From the NCBI GenBank assembly GCA_947568835.1, contig OX387606.1:2976001-3040000 (forward strand): a stretch of 64,000 nucleotides of DNA, written 5' to 3'. Positions 60,316 to 64,000 of this stretch are shown here, one piece after another; position 1 is the stretch's first letter; each line of letters opens with the position of its first letter. The position numbers and the translations under genes were made by a program. Below the pieces are notes generated by a model, which worked only from the letters and a program-made list of their open reading frames with translations, had not been told where the DNA came from and did no database searches. Origin of the DNA: Protonemura montana (taxonomy: Eukaryota > Arthropoda > Insecta > Plecoptera > Nemouridae).

Positions 60316-63300
60316 TCAAACCTTGTCCTCTACACCCGATGGTGGCGGCTCGATAGTGACCATCACCTCATCGACTAATGCCGGCAGACTCTTGCTCGTG
60401 GCCACGCCCCCACGCTCTGCGCGCTCCAGCAGACCTGCATACGACGCCTCGCGCCGCAACGGTCTGTCCTGGTCGTAGCACTCGATCTTGCCCTCTCCGC
60501 GGTTGATGATGATCGTTGAGCGCGACAGGTTGAGCAGGCTGTGCGACAGGTCGGACGGCGTGTAGTACATGGACACGTGGCTGACGGCGTCTTCGTCGCG
60601 TTCGAGTCGCTCTCGCTCGAAGTCGCGGTGCAAGTAGTCATCTGGAATATCCAGGCTGCGCGAACAAGCTCGCATGAAGTCGTCGTCGATGGCCTTCCGT
60701 CGGAAAGTCTCCTCGCGATCTCTCGCCATCGCGTAGCTCTCGCCGCTCTCGAGGAAGTTTTCGGACGAGGAGGCTCCCCCGCGAGGGAACTCCTCTAGGC
60801 CGCGAGCCTTCAAGTAGTCGCCCTGAAGCCCCCGCGCCTTGAGATAAACGTCCAGCGGTTCGATGGGCTGGTCGGGATCGTCGCAAGCCGCTCGACACTG
60901 CTCGAAGTAGAACGACGGCAGGTTCTCGAGAAGCTTGTTGAGCGTCTGCTGCTGGTAGCGGCACGACTCGCGCAGGCGCAGGACCTGGTGCGTGCTGAAC
61001 TTGCGCATGCGGTTGCGCTGGCTCACATAGTTCTCGCGCACCCAGCCCAGCTGGCCGGCGCTGTAGTCCCGGACTCGTTTCACCTGGAGATCAAATAGTC
61101 CGAGAGTCAGACCTAGGAGTATGTAGGGTTTGGTGGACACTTGGAATGAAATACCTGCTGAGCAATGTTGATGGAATTGTATGTGGGACTCTTTGCAGGG
61201 TTTTTAAGTCGGTTACATTTGCAGATTTGGCTGGCAAAGCTAGAGATTTAGCATGAATTTTAACTAAAATCATGTTTTGAAATTCATTGGCACTTTTCAC
61301 TTCACAGCAAACAGCATTACAGCTTGTAACAATCAATATGAAATCAAGAGTGTTGTTTCCTGGTGCCTGTGAATCGGCTAGTGTAACAGTGGAATGCAAT
61401 ACCATTAGTGTAATAACAAATCACTGCAACAAACGTCGGGGATTTCACTCCAAATATGTGCTCATGAAATATAGATGCCCATCAAAACAGGCGAGTGTAG
61501 ATCTAATTTCACCCGACGCGCGTTCCAGTACAATTAATCTTGCTAATTACTTTTGCGAATCGGTACATTTCAAAAACATCGCGCTCGGAAATCGTACAGA
61601 TGACCGGTCATCTTGGTCAAGACCCAAGTTTCGGCGAGGAATCTTTGTGTAACGGGGAACATTCCCCCCCAAAAGTAGCTGTCAATATCAACCCACCTGG
61701 TCGTAGTACTGGTCGCGCAGCGTAGCGATGTGCGCGGTCCCCGTCTCTCGAAGTCCGCGCAGATGCTTCACCTGCCCCTGGTAGCTAGTCTGTATCCAGT
61801 CGACCTGTTGCGTGCAGTTGTCCTTGATTCGGTGCACTTGGAGCGCGTAGTTCTCGCGCAGCCGCTCCAACTGCTGCGTCTTGTAGTGCTCGATGTTGTC
61901 GAGCAGTTGGTAGACCTGTTTGGCCCGCGGTGAAACTCGCGGCTGGCGACAGCAGCAGCACTCGGGCCAGTCGAATCTGTGGACGCGTGGTGACGATTGG
62001 TCAGGGTCAGATAGAAAGAACTTCTGGTTAAAAACAGAATGCTTATCGTGGTCATCATTCATTAATACCAATGCTTTTTGTAACTGCTCTGTTTCCTATT
62101 CGCAATGTGTATCATTTGGTTTGACAGCCGTAGAGATTAGAAGCGGAAATGGGCAGCGATTTCGATTATTTATACAAAGGTGTGACAGTTCTCAGTGGTA
62201 TCGTTTTCGGAATGTCAACATAGGTTTAGTACCAGTCCAAACAAGTGCCTGTCACACTTCCATAGGAAGCTGACTGTTCATTGCAATCTTATCGCTAGCT
62301 TATCGCCAGCTTGTTTGTATGTAAACACGATGATTGTAAGCGCAAAGGAATGAGCGAAAGTGAAGAGCCAATCATACCGGCCAGGGAGGGATGCGTTGGC
62401 GGCGACACCTAGACGACGGTGAACGCGGGATAGGCGCAAGTCGGCGTAGACGTCGGTCTATCAGGAGCAAAGGAAAGAAAGGGGATTTCGGACAGGAAGG
62501 CGCAACGTGTTTTTGGGAGCTTTTTTGCCAACTGACCTGCGTAGAAGCCTTCTCAGCAGTTGCACGACCAGCGTCGCCAGAAGCACGGCCGCCGCCGTCG
62601 CGGCTCCGACGGCCAGCGAGACAATTTTGATCCGCATGATCGTGATCGGGTCCACGCGCAGACGCACCGTTGCGGTCACGTTCGCCAACGGGTTGGAGGC
62701 GAAACACGTGTACTCCCCGCAGTCGGCCCGCACGACGCCCCGCACCAGCAGCGTGCCGTTCTCCAGCACAGACACCCTGGGATCGGCGTCGACCGTCATG
62801 TTCGGATAGTGCGCCCGCGGGTGGCCGGCGAAGAGGTCGGGGATGGTCGGGTTGGGGTTCCAGTGGAACATGCGGTGCGTCGGTGTCTCCCACGTGACCG
62901 ACGGCATCGGGCTGCCCGTAAACGAGCACTCGAGCAGCGCGTCGGAGCCGAGCGGATGAAGGGTCGGCGGCGACGCGCGTAGGAAGCGCGTGTGCTTGCA
63001 ATTGAGACTGCGCAACGTGACCAGCATGCTCGACTCACGCTGTCCGCAACGCAGTGGCTGCGCGGACGTGATGCGCAGCTGCTGCGACCAGCGCGCGAAC
63101 CAGAGCATGCGACAGTCGCACGCCCACGGGTTGCCGCCCATACGAAGCTCTTGCACCAGCTTGAGTTTGGACAGCGACAGCGGCAGCGTTGTCAAGTTGT
63201 TCGCGGTGATGTCGAGCAGCTCGAGCTGTGGCGTGTGCGCCAGCGCGAACGCGTCGATCGCGCGCAGTCGCCAGTTGTTGCGCAGCTCGAAGTTGCGTAG

Positions 63301-64000
63301 CGTGCGCAGCCCGGCAGTGTGGCCTTCGGTGAGCACTGCTAGCTGGGTGCCCGAAAGCAGCAGCGTGGAAAGGTGGGCGTTGTGCAGGAACGCGTTAGAC
63401 GGCAGCCGGCTCAACGGGTTCGCGCTGAGATTGAGCCACTGCAGCGACCCGAGGCCGCTCAAGGCGCCGTTGGGCAGCGTCTCAAGCTGGTTGGCGTCCA
63501 GATGCAGTGTGTGCAGCGCACGTAGCGGCGTGAAGAGCGTGCGCGGCAGTGCGGACAGCGCATTGCCTGACAGGCGCAGCGTGTGCAGCTCCTCCAGCCC
63601 GGCGAACGACTGCACAGACAGTTGGCGCAGCTGGTTCCCGGCCAGGTTGAGCGACGCCAGTGCGGCGTTGGGAACGAAGAAGTCGTTCTCAAGCGCCAGC
63701 AGGTGGTTTCTGGACAGGTCCAGTTTGGCCAGGCGAGGCAGGGAGGCGAAGATCTCGAACGGCAGCGCGTGGAACTCGTTACGTGCCAGGTAGAGCTCAG
63801 AGAGGTTGCCCAGTCCGGTGAAAAGCGCCAACGGGAGGTCACCAAGGCGATTGCCCGTCAGGTTGAGTACCTGCAGCTTGTCGAGACCAAGGAACGTGCC
63901 CTCGTGGACGCTCTCGAGTAGGTTGTCGCTCAGGTCGAGACTGGTCAGCTCCCTGACGCCCTGCAACGCGTCTTCGCTGAGATTGCCGACGCCGCTAGAG
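60316..64000 (-). CDS. LRR-Ig single-pass transmembrane protein, 3' part
   Basis: Exons 62537-64000 (open to the window edge), 61697-61976 and 60316-61083 (TGA) join in phase, giving about 836 residues. Visible are roughly 12 leucine-rich repeats (consensus LxxLxLxxNxLxxLP), an LRR C-cap ([16 protein letters not shown]), one C2-type Ig domain ([17 protein letters not shown] to [13 protein letters not shown]), a membrane helix ([20 protein letters not shown]) and a cytoplasmic tail. The architecture is that of kekkon/LRIG-like cell-surface receptors, which act in adhesion or signalling. I cannot name the orthologue. The tail starts with a Cys cluster (PECCCCRQP, possible palmitoylation), then about 110 residues with 11-residue periodicity, then an acidic/Ser-rich end. 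The signal peptide and first repeats lie beyond the window. The gene sits opposite to, and apparently inside, GLYR1. Confidence 0.88.

Overview
This is a eukaryotic, very probably arthropod, nuclear window. Genes are split by GT-AG introns, coding exons are GC-rich, spacers are AT-rich, and non-autonomous repeats are frequent. I cannot fix the taxon more closely; a chelicerate or crustacean is my guess, not something the sequence shows. No prokaryotic operons, rRNA genes, CRISPR arrays or retrovirus/LTR-type fossils were seen. Gene models were built by joining exons by eye, using splice sites and reading phase.

Layout. (1) 2437-14455, minus strand: an eight-exon gene whose phases close exactly into about 1249 codons. 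It looks like a homologue of the actin-capping-protein regulator CRACD (KIAA1211). A phase-compatible extra exon (9169-9564) lies in its largest intron. (2) 14457-25384: about 11 kb without a supported gene, holding one foldback repeat and 5S-derived SINE pieces. (3) 25385-26397, plus: MED7, three exons. (4) 29567-46239, minus: Api5, nine exons, 542 codons, tail-to-tail with MED7. (5) Inside Api5 intron 3: two apparently identical 4,111-bp DNA transposons (probably Sola2), one inserted into the other in opposite orientation. Each insertion has its own 4-bp target-site duplication, and each copy carries an intact 860-residue transposase. (6) 46240-50768: spacer between the head-to-head Api5 and GLYR1 genes, with a SINE cluster containing a six-fold tandem array. 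(7) 50769-58924 and beyond, plus: GLYR1/NDF (PWWP domain, then the start of the dehydrogenase domain). It runs past the window. (8) 60316-64000, minus: the 3' part of an LRR-Ig transmembrane protein with an 11-residue-periodic cytoplasmic tail. It appears to sit inside a GLYR1 intron.

MED7 (Mediator), Api5 (nuclear survival factor) and GLYR1 (nucleosome-binding factor) are housekeeping nuclear genes with no evident shared pathway. The most unusual items are the nested self-insertion of a young DNA transposon, which leaves a 3.6-kb inverted repeat in Api5 pre-mRNA, and a 5S-rRNA-derived SINE family whose 91-bp segment containing 5S sequence has been tandemly multiplied.
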